11,790 bases of DNA from Lutacidiplasma sp049802875 (GTDB lineage Archaea; Thermoplasmatota; Thermoplasmata; Lutacidiplasmatales; UBA184), in the NCBI GenBank assembly GCA_049802875.1, contig JBARNH010000059.1:1-11790 (forward strand), given 5' to 3'. Positions 1 to 7,191 of this stretch are shown piece by piece (within the stretch, counting starts at the first letter, position 1; each line of letters starts with the position of its first letter). The notes under the pieces are model-generated. The model was given only the letters and a program-made list of their open reading frames with translations. It had not been told where the DNA came from and ran no database searches. Position numbers and translations under genes: made by a program.

Positions 1-44
1 CCGTCCGGGCCCATTTTCCGCCAGCCCAGCGGTAGGGGAACGGT

Positions 45-62
45 CGATTTGATTAGAAATCG
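45..62. promoter_or_regulatory. Candidate MarR operator (inverted repeat)
   Basis: A perfect inverted repeat with 6-bp arms (CGATTT and AAATCG) and a 6-base spacer ends directly at the TATA-like box of the MarR gene. MarR dimers typically bind short dyads of this size that overlap their own promoter. Bound here, the repressor would block TFB/TBP access and so control both itself and the exporter. The dyad is seen in the sequence; its role as the operator is inferred. Confidence 0.5.
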
Positions 63-71
63 TATTATAAG
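63..71 (+). promoter_or_regulatory. TATA box of the marR-exporter operon
   Basis: The AT-rich run TATTATAAG stands out in a GC-rich background. With archaeal spacing it predicts a transcription start near 92-98, a few bases before the ATG at 102, so the mRNA would be leaderless or nearly so. The purine-rich GAAAT just before it could act as a BRE. Confidence 0.55.
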
Positions 72-101
72 ATAGTGGGGTTGGAGATATTCTCCGCTGC
101 G

Positions 102-587
102 ATGACCGAAGTCTCCGTCCCGTCCCACTCCAGGGCGCTGCGGCCGGCGCCCGACGAGGTCGCGGAGATGTTTCGGGACGCTTTTATTGCCTTCAAGCGC
201 CGGCAAGGCACTGTCCTCCATGAGGCCGGGCTCTCGTACTCGGAGTGGACCGGCCTCCACCTGTGCGCTCAGAACGGGGCGCATGCCCGAGAGATGGCCG
301 AGTCGATCGGGCTCACGCCCGCCGGCGTCACCGATATCATCGACCGGTTGGAGGACCGCGGCCTCGTTCGTCGCACCCGCGACCCGAAAGATCGTCGCGC
401 GATCCGGATCGAGCTCACAAACGCCGGACGCCGCCGACACCGCGAGACGCGACGCCGAGTGCTGCAGATGTGGGGAGCGACGGTCGAGCGTCTCGCGCCG
501 AGCGAGTACGCGGCGCTCGCGACCGGGCTGCGCGCCCTCGCTCGTCTGGAGGATCCGGCCGCGGCACGGGCTGCGCCCGGGTCCTAG
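102..587 (+). CDS. MarR-family transcriptional regulator
   Basis: A 161-residue winged-helix repressor of the MarR type, normally a dimer that leaves DNA when it binds a small aromatic or toxic ligand. The helix-turn-helix spans about residues 63-90 (AESIGLTPAGVTDIIDRL, recognition helix about 71-85). It is followed by the wing with the family signature D94-x-x-D97-R-R and the usual ending LTNAG. Flanking helices at about 18-42 and 110-150 would form the dimer interface. I chose ATG 102 over the in-frame GTG at 75, because the GTG lies just after the TATA box and upstream of the predicted transcription start. The exporter gene starts 12 bases after the stop, so the two are almost certainly one operon and this protein probably represses it. 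Ligand unknown. Confidence 0.88.
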   Translation: MTEVSVPSHSRALRPAPDEVAEMFRDAFIAFKRRQGTVLHEAGLSYSEWTGLHLCAQNGAHAREMAESIGLTPAGVTDIIDRLEDRGLVRRTRDPKDRRAIRIELTNAGRRRHRETRRRVLQMWGATVERLAPSEYAALATGLRALARLEDPAAARAAPGS

Positions 588-599
588 TCGGAGGAATCG

Positions 600-2399
600 A
601 TGGATTACAAGTGGACCGTCCTCTCCAACACCACGCTCGGGGGACTCCTCGCGTCGATCGACGGCTCGATCCTGCTGATCGCGCTCCCGGTCGTGTTCCG
701 GGGCCTCGGCGTTAATCCGTTCGACGCGTCGAACTTCCCGATCCTGCTCTGGCTCCTTCTCGGCTACGGGGTCGTCACGGCGACACTGCTCGTCACGGTC
801 GGTCGCTTGTCCGACATGCTGGGTCGCGCGCGGATGTACAACTTCGGCTTCGCCATCTTCTCGACCGGTTCGATCCTTCTGTTCGTCGAGCCGTGGCCCG
901 GCGCGACGGGCGCCTGGGCGCTGGTCGTCTTCCGCCTCGTGCAGGCGGTCGGTGCCTCCTTCCTCTTCGCGAATTCGCTCGCGCTGCTCACCGATGCGTT
1001 CGCGCCGGGGGAGCGCGGAAAGGCGATCGGGGTCAACCAGATTGCGTTCATCGGAGGGTCCCTCCTGGGCCTCGTGGTCGGCGGCATCCTCGCCGGGGTG
1101 CCCGACCTCCACATCGGCCCGTTCGTCCTGCCCACCTGGCGTCTGATCTTCCTGGTTAGCGTACCGGTAGGCGTCGCGGGGACGATCTGGGCCTACCACA
1201 GCCTGCGGGAGACCTCGATGCGCGCTGCGAATCAGAAGGTCGACTACCTCGGTAATATCTCGTTCGCCGCCGGGCTGATCCTGCTCCTCGTCGGGATCAC
1301 GTACGGACTTCTGCCGTACGGCGGCTCCAGCATGGGCTGGGCGTCGCCTTGGGTGGTGGGAGCGATCGTCGGCGGGGTGGCGACCCTCGTCGTGTTCGTG
1401 TTCATCGAGTCCCGGGTCGCCGACCCGATGTTCCGTATCTCGTTCTTCCGGATCCGCGCGTTCGCCGCCGGTGCGACCGCCACCCTGCTCGGCTCCCTCG
1501 CTCGCGGGGGCATGATGCTGCTGCTCGTGATCTGGTTCCAGGGGATTTGGCTCCCGCTGCACGGGTACAGTTTCGCATCTACCCCTTTCTGGGCCGGCAT
1601 GATGATGACGCCGTTGATCGCCGGCTTCCTCGTCGCGGGCCCGCTGAGCGGGTACCTGTCCGACCGGAGGGGGGCGCGAACTCTCGCGACCGTCGGAATG
1701 CTCGTCGCGGCGGGGGCGTTCGTCGGGCTCGCGTTCGAGCCGGTCGACTTCGCGTATTGGCAGGTCGCGTTGCTGCTGTTCGCGAACGGTTGCGGGATGG
1801 GGATGTTCGCCGCGCCCAACGCGTCGAGCGTGATGAGCGCAGTACCGGCCGAGAACCGCGGCGCGGCGTCGGGGATGCTCACGACACTACAGAACGCCGG
1901 CCAGCAGCTCTCGCTCGCGATCTTCTTCACGGTCGTTATCGTCGGTCTCACCAGCGGGCTCGGGAGCGGCGCTCAATCCGTGCTGAGCGGAGCCGGTGTG
2001 CCGGCGGCCGACGGTACGATCCTCGGGCACCTGATTGCCGCGAACCCGACCGGAGCGCTGTTCGGGGCCTTCCTCGGCGTGAATCCGATGCAGCAGCTGC
2101 TCCAAGTGGCCCCGACGATCCCGGGTTGGGTAGCCATCAGCCCGGCCACCCAGAGCGCTCTGCTCGCCCCGCACTTCTTCGCGGCTACGGTCGCGCCCGG
2201 GTTCGGGAGCGCGCTGAGCGTCGCGTTTCTTTTCGCCGCCGGCTTGACGTGCGTGGGCGCCGCGGTCTCTGCGCTTCGGGGCGGGCAGTACTTTCACACC
2301 GAGCGCGCCGTCGGCAGCCGTTCCCCGGCACCGACGGGACCTTCTGGGGTGGAACCGGCCCTGCGGCCGGAAGCAACACCGAGCGCGAAGGGACCCTGA
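600..2399 (+). CDS. MFS multidrug exporter, DHA2 (EmrB/QacA-like) family
   Basis: A 599-residue integral membrane protein of the major facilitator superfamily with the length and hydrophobic pattern of the 14-helix drug:H+ antiporter-2 group. Helix 1 carries the conserved acid (D21 in ASIDGSILLIALP). Motif A follows helix 2 (GRLSDMLGRARMY, 68-80), motif B contains R112 (FRLVQAVGAS), and a motif C-like glycine run is at 152-165. A second motif A-like loop (GYLSDRRGAR) is at 351-360. A long loop at about 455-530 precedes the last helix, and the C-terminal tail (about 565-599) is polar and disordered. GGAGG at 590-594 lies 5 bases before the ATG. It probably exports toxic organic compounds using the proton gradient, controlled by the adjacent MarR protein; the substrate cannot be read from the sequence. 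Confidence 0.9.
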   Translation: MDYKWTVLSNTTLGGLLASIDGSILLIALPVVFRGLGVNPFDASNFPILLWLLLGYGVVTATLLVTVGRLSDMLGRARMYNFGFAIFSTGSILLFVEPWPGATGAWALVVFRLVQAVGASFLFANSLALLTDAFAPGERGKAIGVNQIAFIGGSLLGLVVGGILAGVPDLHIGPFVLPTWRLIFLVSVPVGVAGTIWAYHSLRETSMRAANQKVDYLGNISFAAGLILLLVGITYGLLPYGGSSMGWASPWVVGAIVGGVATLVVFVFIESRVADPMFRISFFRIRAFAAGATATLLGSLARGGMMLLLVIWFQGIWLPLHGYSFASTPFWAGMMMTPLIAGFLVAGPLSGYLSDRRGARTLATVGMLVAAGAFVGLAFEPVDFAYWQVALLLFANGCGMGMFAAPNASSVMSAVPAENRGAASGMLTTLQNAGQQLSLAIFFTVVIVGLTSGLGSGAQSVLSGAGVPAADGTILGHLIAANPTGALFGAFLGVNPMQQLLQVAPTIPGWVAISPATQSALLAPHFFAATVAPGFGSALSVAFLFAAGLTCVGAAVSALRGGQYFHTERAVGSRSPAPTGPSGVEPALRPEATPSAKGP

Positions 2400-2575
2400 C
2401 GGATCGAGTAGAGTCGGTCGATCGCTCGAACCCATTCTCCTCGAGGTGGCGGTGTCAGGGACGATGGCCCGTCGGGTTCGGTTCCCACCGAAGCAGGGGC
2501 TCTCGAGCGGTGCGTCGGTCCGCCCACAGTGAGCGATTCCCGGCGTGACTCGTGATTCGCTGGGGTAGTGAAAAC

Positions 2576-2670
2576 GGGCTCTCAGGGGAAGGATTCGAAC
2601 CCAATAAGAGCGAGACGGTACGAGCCCAGCCCGCCCGAGAGAGCGCCCTCTCGCGCGGGTTGCTTTCCCC
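2576..2670. other. Structured intergenic element, possible small RNA
   Basis: Three nested pairings are visible. GGGGAA (2585-2590) pairs with TTCCCC (2665-2670). GGGCTC (2576-2581) could alternatively pair with GAGCCC (2622-2627). A hairpin at 2627-2641/2648-2662 has 14 pairs, one C-C mismatch and a 6-base loop. On the minus strand, bases 2601-2591 read GGTTCGAATCC, the classic tRNA T-loop core, directly before the TTCCCC arm. The T-stem has only about three pairs and no D-arm or anticodon arm can be drawn, so this is not a normal tRNA. It may be a tRNA remnant, a tRNA-like RNA, or coincidence. Strand is undecided. Confidence 0.25.
2627..2662. repeat. Long hairpin (inverted repeat)
   Basis: The arms at 2627-2641 and 2648-2662 pair over 14 positions (13 Watson-Crick, one G-U on the plus strand), interrupted by one C-C mismatch, with the loop AGCGCC. 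On the plus strand the hairpin is followed by CTTTCCCC, only weakly like a terminator tail. Confidence 0.6.
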
Positions 2671-2709
2671 GGCTCCGCTAGTACACAGCGAATTGAGACG
2701 GCTCCACCG

Positions 2710-2719
2710 CGTCTATACT
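2710..2719 (+). promoter_or_regulatory. Candidate TATA box for the ABC operon
   Basis: GTCTATACTT is the most TATA-like run upstream of the ATPase gene. It would give a start near 2740 and a leader of about 125 bases. Weaker AT-rich alternatives exist closer to the gene (around 2773 and 2812), so the choice is uncertain. Confidence 0.3.
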
Positions 2720-2866
2720 TCCCATAACCGCTTTACCTACTTTCCTCCGTGGTTACCGGCTCCGAACGCCTGGCTATTTCCTGCGGCCCGCGAGGAAGGA
2801 ACCCATCCAAAGTCTTGAAACACTTTTCGTGCAATTCGGGAACAACATGCAGGAAGGGACGAACCC

Positions 2867-3544
2867 ATGACCGAGCCGGTCGTTGTCGGACACGACGTGT
2901 GGAAGATCTACGGCGCCGGAAACACTGCCGTCCCGGCCCTTCGCGGGGTCAACATCGAGATCCCTCGAGGGGAGATCCTTGCGGTCATGGGACCGTCCGG
3001 CTGCGGAAAGACGACGTTCCTGAACTGCTTCAGCGGGCTCGACGACATCTCGAAGGGCGTCGTCACCATCGAAGGCACGAACATCCACACGATGGGCGAC
3101 TCGAAGAAGAGCGAGTACCGCGCGCGGCGCACCGGTTTCGTTTTTCAGTCGTACAATTTGCTTCCGATCCTTTCCGCCGAGGAGAACGTCGAGATGCCAC
3201 TGCTCATCGCGGGAAAGTCGGCGAAGGAGGCCCGCGCCGAGTCGAGGGCGATCCTGACGCAAATGGGGCTCGGAGAGCGGTTGACCCACCGCCCGGCCGA
3301 ACTCTCGGGAGGGCAGCAGCAGCGCGTCTCGCTCGCTCGCGCCCTCGTCGCCCATCCCGCGATCGTCTGGGCCGACGAGCCGACCGGAAACTTGGATGCC
3401 GAGGGGTCGAAGGAAGTCATCGAACTGTTGCGCGACCTGAACCGCCGTTTCGAGCAGACAATGGTGGTGGTCACTCACGACGCGGGAGTGGCCGCCGCGT
3501 GCGACCGGACCTTGCGAATGCGCGACGGCCAGTTCGTCAACTGA
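2867..3544 (+). CDS. ABC transporter ATPase, LolD/MacB type
   Basis: A 225-residue nucleotide-binding subunit with every expected motif. Walker A is GPSGCGKTT (42-50), the Q-loop is Q94 in FVFQSYNLLP, and the signature is LSGGQQQRVSLARAL (146-160). Walker B is AIVWADEPT (165-173) with catalytic E171, the D-loop is GNLDA, and the switch histidine is H204. The pattern SGGQQQRV followed by ADEPTGNLD is typical of the MacB/LolD/FtsE group, whose ATPases work with FtsX-type permeases by a mechanotransmission mechanism rather than classical solute transport. It acts at the cytoplasmic face of the membrane with the permease encoded 13 bases downstream. The start is supported by AGGAAGG at 2851-2857. 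Confidence 0.95.
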   Translation: MTEPVVVGHDVWKIYGAGNTAVPALRGVNIEIPRGEILAVMGPSGCGKTTFLNCFSGLDDISKGVVTIEGTNIHTMGDSKKSEYRARRTGFVFQSYNLLPILSAEENVEMPLLIAGKSAKEARAESRAILTQMGLGERLTHRPAELSGGQQQRVSLARALVAHPAIVWADEPTGNLDAEGSKEVIELLRDLNRRFEQTMVVVTHDAGVAAACDRTLRMRDGQFVN

Positions 3545-3557
3545 GGACGTTCGGCGC

Positions 3558-6518
3558 ATGGCCGCGGACCCGGTGATCACGGGGCTACTGTTCATCCTCG
3601 TCGTCATCGCGCTCGTGACCCTCGTTCTCGCGCTCCGCCACCGCCTCTCGTTCCGTATCGCGATGCGGAACGTGCGTCGAGGTCGTGGTCGAACCGTGCT
3701 CCTCATCGCCGGGCTCCTCGTCGCGACGACGATCGTCGCCGGGAGCCTCGTCGTGGGAAGCACGGTCAATCAGCTGGTGCTCCACTATACGTACCTCGGA
3801 ACGGGCTACGATGACGAGGCGATCGGTGGGACCGCCGCGACCCCCAACCAGGGGTACTTCCCGTACTCCACGTACACCCAGACCGGGTCCCTGCTCGCGA
3901 GCGATCGGTCGATCGCGGAGATCGCCCCCGAGATCATCGGCACCGTCGCCGTGCTCGATCGGACCAGTCAGACCCCCGACACGAACCTCAACCTGATCGG
4001 GGTGAACGGTAACCAGAGCACCGCGCTCGGGGCGTTCATCGCCGACAACGGTACCTCGATCATCGGCCCCGGACCGGGGCAAGCACTAATCGACGACCAG
4101 ACGGCCAGCGCGCTCAACGCGAGCGTCGGGGATTCCATCGCCGTCTACGGCACCACCTACACCCCCGTGGTGCTCACGGTCGAGGCGATCGTTCAGGAGA
4201 ACCTCCGCGGAGCGTTCATCACCGCCGGTCTCACCGCGGGGAACGTCTTCGTGAACCTCGCCGCGTCCCAAGCGATCGAGAACGAGTCCGGGATGATCAA
4301 CTACATCTCGATCACGAACACCGGCTCGCAGGCCGCGGGTGCCGTGGCTTCCACCGGCATCGCGGCGTCGCTCAATGTAACGCTGGCGAGCGTCCTCGCG
4401 CCCGACCACCTCGCGGTCTCGACCCCGCTGGAGTCCGGGCTCACCTCGGCGTCGACCAGCGGACAAAGCCTCGAGACCCTCTTCCTCGCGCTCGGTCTGT
4501 TCTCGATCCTCGCCGGGGCGATGCTGATCGTGGGCATCTTTGTGATGCTCGCGGAGGAACGCAAGGGCGAGATGGGGATGCTGCGCGCGATCGGGATGCG
4601 GCGCAGCGACCTCGTCTACACCTACTACTTCGAGGGGGTCGCCTACGCGGCGGGCAGTGCGCTCGCCGGAACGTTCGTCGGAATCGGGGTGGGGTATCTC
4701 CTCACGTCGCTCGCGGGCACGATCCTTTCGGCCGACGGCATTCCGCAGGGGGCGCTGACGCAGTCGTTCACGGTCACGGGAGACGACATCGTGATCGCGT
4801 ACGTTGTGGGGTTCATTCTCACGCTGGTCACGGTGATCGTCGCCTCGTACCGCGCGAGCCGCCTCAACATCGTTCGGGCGATCCGGGACGTGCCCGAGCC
4901 CCGGCCGCCGATCCGGACGTACACCTACCTCGCCTACGTCGGCGCGGTGGTTGTCCTCCTCGGGGCCCTGTTCTACCGCGCGACGTACCAGGGAACGTCG
5001 GACATCTCGTACCCCCTGATCGCGGGAGCCATGGTGATCGCGGGTCTCGGACTCATCGCATCGCGATTCGTGAAGAATCGGTACGCCTTCACCGCGGTCG
5101 GAGCCGCCCTCGCGGTCTGGACCGGCACCGAGTCCCTGCACGTGGCCCTGTTCGGAACCGCGCATTCGAGCACGATTTTCATCGTGTTCGTGGAGGGGAT
5201 CCTTCTCGTCGGCGGCGTTCTCTTGGTCGTCCTGATGAACGGGGATCTGATCGCCCGCGCCCTTCGAGGGATCGGGGGCTCTCGGATTCAATCGAGCCCG
5301 GTCGTCCGCGTGGGGACCGACTACCCGGCCCGCCAGCCCGGTCGCACGGCCGTCACGCTCGCGATCTTCGCCCTCGTCATCTTCACCATGATCGCGATCG
5401 CCGCTGCCGGGTCGACGGTACAGGGGAGCCTCAACACGGCGGTCGCCGAGGAGTCCGGCGGGTACAGCTTCTTCGGCTACTCGACGACCCCGATCCCCGA
5501 CATGTGGACGGACATCTCGAGCAACGCGACCCTCGCCCCGATGTTCGTGAACGCTGTTCCGCTCGTCATCGGCTCGATCCACGTCAACGTTTCCGGGTAC
5601 GCCGCCAATCCGTACTCCGACTCGATCTACGCGGCGCCCGGGAACGTGACCGCCGATGCCAACTTCTACGCGACGAACCAGTTCACGTTCGTCGCGACCG
5701 ACGGCGGGATGAGCGCTGCGGCCACGTTCCAGGAGCTCGAGACCAACCCCTCCGTCGCCGTCGTGGACGAGGGGTACGCCCACCTCGCGAACTCGTTCAG
5801 CACGAGCGCTCCGACCCACCCGAAGTTGAACGTCGGCAACTCGATCGAGGTCTCGACGGCCGCGGGAACCCACCCCACCAACCTCACCGTGATCGGCATC
5901 CTGACGGAGTCGATCATCACGGGCGTCTTTGTCAACCCGACGACCGCTGCGTCGATGGGGTTCCACAACGAGAGCGCCTACTTCCTGACCGTCGCCCATG
6001 GGGTCTCGACGACCGCTGCCTCGCGAGCGGCGCTGCGGGAGTTCTTCCCGGAGGGGATCGTCCTCTTCGACCTGAGCGCCCTCCTCGCTACCTCGATCGC
6101 GACCACCGAGGGGTTCATCGGACTCCTCGAGATCTTCGTGGGCCTCGGGCTCGGGGTCGGGATCGCGGCGATGGGGATCTTCGCCCTACGGGCGGTCGTC
6201 GAACGGCGACGGGAGATCGGGATGCTCCGCGCGACGGGGTTCACGCGAGGGATGGTGCTCCGCGCCTTCTTCCTCGAGTACTCGTTCGTCACCCTCCTCG
6301 GGATCGCGATCGGCGTCAGTCTCGGCCTCCTCGTGGTCTACAACCTCTCGATCGGCCCGACCGCGTCGACCGAGGGCGTGCAGAATTTCGTCGCCCCGTG
6401 GGTCACGGTCATCGAGGTCGCCGTGATCGCCTATCTCCTCGTCCTGGTAGCGATCGCCCTGCCGTCCCTCCGCGCGGCGCGCATGCCGCCCGCGGAAGCG
6501 GTGCGGACGACCGAGTGA
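3558..6518 (+). CDS. Double FtsX/MacB-type ABC permease, large extracytoplasmic domains
   Basis: A 986-residue membrane protein and partner of the preceding ATPase. Predicted helices lie near residues 8-27, 46-68, 306-331, 356-384, 410-431, 457-473, 486-502, 539-560, 597-616, 851-877, 903-930 and 948-968. Two FtsX modules are clear: about 305-445, with coupling sequence ERKGEMGMLRAIGMRRSDLV (334-353), and about 850-980, with ERRREIGMLRATGFTRGMVL (882-901). Each is preceded by a large Ser/Thr/Asn-rich domain outside the membrane (about 69-305 and 617-850). The layout therefore duplicates the MacB plan in one chain. There is no MacA-like adaptor gene nearby, which fits a single-membrane cell. 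Likely roles are export or extraction of a lipid, peptide or surface molecule; the substrate is unknown. The stop of the ATPase gene (TGAGGA) doubles as a weak ribosome site. Confidence 0.9.
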   Translation: MAADPVITGLLFILVVIALVTLVLALRHRLSFRIAMRNVRRGRGRTVLLIAGLLVATTIVAGSLVVGSTVNQLVLHYTYLGTGYDDEAIGGTAATPNQGYFPYSTYTQTGSLLASDRSIAEIAPEIIGTVAVLDRTSQTPDTNLNLIGVNGNQSTALGAFIADNGTSIIGPGPGQALIDDQTASALNASVGDSIAVYGTTYTPVVLTVEAIVQENLRGAFITAGLTAGNVFVNLAASQAIENESGMINYISITNTGSQAAGAVASTGIAASLNVTLASVLAPDHLAVSTPLESGLTSASTSGQSLETLFLALGLFSILAGAMLIVGIFVMLAEERKGEMGMLRAIGMRRSDLVYTYYFEGVAYAAGSALAGTFVGIGVGYLLTSLAGTILSADGIPQGALTQSFTVTGDDIVIAYVVGFILTLVTVIVASYRASRLNIVRAIRDVPEPRPPIRTYTYLAYVGAVVVLLGALFYRATYQGTSDISYPLIAGAMVIAGLGLIASRFVKNRYAFTAVGAALAVWTGTESLHVALFGTAHSSTIFIVFVEGILLVGGVLLVVLMNGDLIARALRGIGGSRIQSSPVVRVGTDYPARQPGRTAVTLAIFALVIFTMIAIAAAGSTVQGSLNTAVAEESGGYSFFGYSTTPIPDMWTDISSNATLAPMFVNAVPLVIGSIHVNVSGYAANPYSDSIYAAPGNVTADANFYATNQFTFVATDGGMSAAATFQELETNPSVAVVDEGYAHLANSFSTSAPTHPKLNVGNSIEVSTAAGTHPTNLTVIGILTESIITGVFVNPTTAASMGFHNESAYFLTVAHGVSTTAASRAALREFFPEGIVLFDLSALLATSIATTEGFIGLLEIFVGLGLGVGIAAMGIFALRAVVERRREIGMLRATGFTRGMVLRAFFLEYSFVTLLGIAIGVSLGLLVVYNLSIGPTASTEGVQNFVAPWVTVIEVAVIAYLLVLVAIALPSLRAARMPPAEAVRTTE

Positions 6519-6617
6519 CGGACTCGCGTCCGTCTCCGGAGGCCGAAGGTCCGACGCGCGCTTGGTCGGTGACCTAGAAGAAGAGCAACGCCGTTACGAG
6601 CGGGGTACCGAAGGAAC

Positions 6618-6639
6618 GGAGAAAGAGAGAAAGAAAGGG
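6618..6639 (-). terminator. Pyrimidine-rich terminator of the minus-strand carrier gene
   Basis: Read on the minus strand, this is an uninterrupted pyrimidine tract with several T-triplets, starting about 17 bases after the stop codon of the gene at 6656. T-rich tracts without hairpins are the usual intrinsic terminators in archaea. On the plus strand the same bases are purine-only, so it would not stop the convergent permease transcript. Confidence 0.5.
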
Positions 6640-6655
6640 TTGGACCGGACGCGGC

Positions 6656-7114
6656 CTAGCCGCACCCGCACCCACCGGCGCCGCAACCGCAGCCCCCGCC
6701 CGCCTCCGCCGCTCCGTGGGCCTCGTCGTGACCCTCCGTCGAGGACGGGAGATTGGGGGCGCTGATCTTGAAGCCGGTGGCGTTCAGGTCCTGGACGAAG
6801 TCGATCCGAGCGCCGTTCAGCATTTCGGCGCTGAGGTCGTCGACGACGATCGAGAACCCGTCCACCGAGATGACCTTGTCCCCGTTGCGGGGCTTGTCGA
6901 ACGCCATCCCGAACGACGGTCCCCCACCGCCCCCTCCGCTGCCGCATCCGCAGCCTCCGCCGCCGGAGCCGCAGCCACAGCCGCCGCCTCCGCCACCGGA
7001 TTGTACGAACACCCGCACCGCGGTACCGGGCGTCTGGGTCTTGATGAGGTCCCGAACCTGGTCCTGCGCTTCCCGGGTTACTTCCAATTTGATGCTACTA
7101 TTACTTCCGCTCAT
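6656..7114 (-). CDS. IscA/HesB-like A-type carrier with Gly-rich CGCG repeats
   Basis: A 152-residue relative of A-type Fe-S carriers. The family frame is clear: N-terminal IKLEVTREAQDQVRDLI (8-24), strand RVFV (34-37), PSFGMAFDKPRNGDKVI (66-82), GFSIVVDDLSAEMLNGARID (86-105) and NATGFKI (111-117). Where the family has one cysteine in a GGGCSG loop, this protein has a 26-residue stretch (40-65) that is almost all glycine with two CGCG units (C46, C48, C55, C57). Where the family ends in CxCGxSF, it has a glycine/alanine-rich extension with two more CGC units (C142, C144, C149, C151). Eight cysteines are present in place of three. I chose ATG 7114 because a perfect AAGGAGG lies 9 bases upstream (7124-7130); an in-frame extension to 7222 would run through that promoter. 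Probable metal or Fe-S binding protein; the function of the repeats is unknown. Confidence 0.82.
   Translation of the reverse strand: MSGSNSSIKLEVTREAQDQVRDLIKTQTPGTAVRVFVQSGGGGGGCGCGSGGGGCGCGSGGGGGGPSFGMAFDKPRNGDKVISVDGFSIVVDDLSAEMLNGARIDFVQDLNATGFKISAPNLPSSTEGHDEAHGAAEAGGGCGCGAGGCGCG
6659..6700 (-). repeat. Gly/CGCG repeat-coding segment, C-terminal
   Basis: Codons for residues 139-152, a second cluster with two CGCG units ending the protein. It occupies the place of the family's C-terminal CxC motif, separated from the fold by a linker of about 20 polar residues containing two histidines (H129, H133). Confidence 0.7.
6920..6997 (-). repeat. Gly/CGCG repeat-coding segment, internal
   Basis: Codons for residues 40-65 of the carrier: a six-glycine run, CGCGS, a four-glycine run, CGCGS, and another six-glycine run. 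Codons vary (GGC, GGA, GGG, GGT; TGC, TGT), so this is not a recent simple tandem DNA expansion; selection on the protein sequence seems to be keeping it. Confidence 0.75.
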
Positions 7115-7160
7115 TGCTGGGGCCCTCCTTGGCCACCCCGAGATTCGTACCCGACCGGTG

Positions 7161-7168
7161 GTATAAAG
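7161..7168 (-). promoter_or_regulatory. TATA box of the CGCG carrier gene
   Basis: The minus strand reads CTTTATAC, a close match to the archaeal TATA consensus, in the short gap after the preceding carrier gene. It predicts a start near 7138 and a leader of about 25 bases that holds the AAGGAGG ribosome site (7124-7130). The CGCG gene can therefore be transcribed independently of its upstream paralog. Confidence 0.6.
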
Positions 7169-7191
7169 CCTCGAGGTCGGTCGCGTCGCGC

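Larger units (their letters stand above)
2400..2866. other. 467-base gene-free interval
   Basis: No convincing coding region is present: the open frames here are short, GTG-started and of low-complexity composition. The interval holds a strong hairpin (2627-2662), a T-loop-like sequence on the minus strand (2591-2601), and upstream elements of the ABC operon. The 3' end of the exporter operon has no clear pyrimidine tract terminator. The first 175 bases or so show nothing I can name. Confidence 0.6.

Noticed and set aside
75..101. A longer MarR start at GTG 75
   Set aside because: It lies immediately downstream of the TATA box and before the predicted transcription start; the family also begins closer to ATG 102.
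2571..2670. A tRNA gene on the minus strand (T-loop core GGTTCGAATCC)
   Set aside because: The T-stem has only about three pairs, the stretch between the acceptor-like arm and the T-loop is about 62 bases and forms one long hairpin, and no D-arm or anticodon loop can be drawn.
2552..2818. An 88-codon plus-strand frame in the intergenic region
   Set aside because: It starts with GTG with no ribosome site, has no recognisable pattern and runs through the hairpin and T-loop-like element.
4086..5999. A 637-codon minus-strand reading frame
   Set aside because: It is a shadow of the permease gene: rich in Arg, Asp, Glu and Gly with no fold pattern, as expected opposite a GC-rich gene.
6920..6997. 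A recent microsatellite or sequencing artefact in the carrier gene
   Set aside because: The reading frame is intact, glycine and cysteine codons vary, and a matching second array occurs at the C-terminus.
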